The position numbers were made by a program, and so were the translations under genes. This document shows positions 60,042-60,100 of a stretch of DNA of 60,100 nucleotides, piece by piece. Within the stretch, counting starts at the first letter, position 1; the number at the start of each line of letters is the position of its first letter. The DNA is from an uncultured Campylobacter sp. (lineage in GTDB: Bacteria > Campylobacterota > Campylobacteria > Campylobacterales > Campylobacteraceae), in the NCBI RefSeq assembly GCF_938017775.1, contig NZ_CALIIU010000041.1, positions 1 to 60,100 on the forward strand, given 5' to 3'. The notes under the pieces were generated by a model. The model had not been told where the DNA came from and ran no database searches. It was given only the letters and a program-made list of their open reading frames with translations.

Positions 60042-60100
60042 TTCCAAAAATTCCAAAAATTCCAAAAATTCCAAAAATTCCAAAAATTCCAAAAATTCCA
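60042..60100 (+). repeat. 9-bp tandem repeat running off the window end
   Basis: The unit TTCCAAAAA starts at 60042 and repeats without change every 9 bases to the window edge, at least six full copies plus the start of a seventh. On the minus strand one frame reads as a run of FLE triplets, but there is no gene evidence. The total copy number is unknown because the array is cut by the window. Confidence 0.95.

Noticed and set aside
59859..60092. Minus-strand frame coding for repeated FLE triplets
   Set aside because: It is produced by the 9-bp tandem repeat; no start context and no homology.

Overview
The window looks like chromosomal DNA of a Campylobacter-type member of the Campylobacterota. 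Gene order matches well-known Campylobacter blocks: ispDF / HP1021-type regulator / ATP sulfurylase-like / pgpA; ppx / fdx / cosR / folB / plsY; and fabH / plsX / rpmF / yceD / ndk / fdxA facing ahpC. Base composition is close to balanced, unlike the AT-rich C. jejuni, and the words AAATTT, GAATTT and AAAATTTT recur at very high density, above all between genes. This fits one of the higher-GC, anaerobic, oral-type species; C. gracilis is a guess that cannot be proved here. No rRNA, tRNA, CRISPR array, intact insertion sequence or prophage was seen.

Layout. 0.8-8.7 kb: mrp and thiC (minus), then ispDF, an HP1021/CemR-like regulator, an ATP sulfurylase-like gene swollen by low-complexity inserts, and pgpA. 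8.7-15.9 kb: long repeat-rich spacers, an alpha/beta-hydrolase gene broken by one amber codon, a three-gene operon divergent from uvrB, a frameshifted pseudogene and a small lipoprotein. 15.9-21.5 kb (minus): PFL/DUF711, ACT protein, membrane protein, trpS, aroK with an extra C-terminal domain, der. 21.9-23.8 kb: two tandem DMT transporters.

24.0-28.4 kb is the most unusual part. A double-cubane/2-hydroxyacyl-CoA-dehydratase-type protein and its ATPase activase are followed by a Tat-exported ModA-like binding protein, a NapH-like polyferredoxin and a NifB-like radical SAM protein, ending at a strong terminator. No nitrogenase structural genes are present. A periplasmic flavoprotein / tetrahaem cytochrome / NapC operon (FccABC type) follows, with a response-regulator stub behind it.

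31.8-43.5 kb: proB and proA, split by an AT-rich insert carrying a HEPN/Abi-like gene; an amino-acid (probably cystine) ABC transporter with two binding proteins and a cystathionine lyase-type enzyme, which together suggest uptake and breakdown of sulfur amino acids; and polA. 43.6-46.7 kb: a DUF2249 / polytopic membrane / DUF59 operon and a WGR-like propeller protein. 46.7-54.8 kb: ppx, ferredoxin, a histidine kinase paired with a CosR orthologue that keeps its phospho-acceptor Asp, folB, plsY, a HerA-like ATPase and an MTHFR-like protein. 55-60 kb: a decayed locus, the fatty-acid/phospholipid block, ndk, fdxA and ahpC. The window ends inside a 9-bp tandem repeat.
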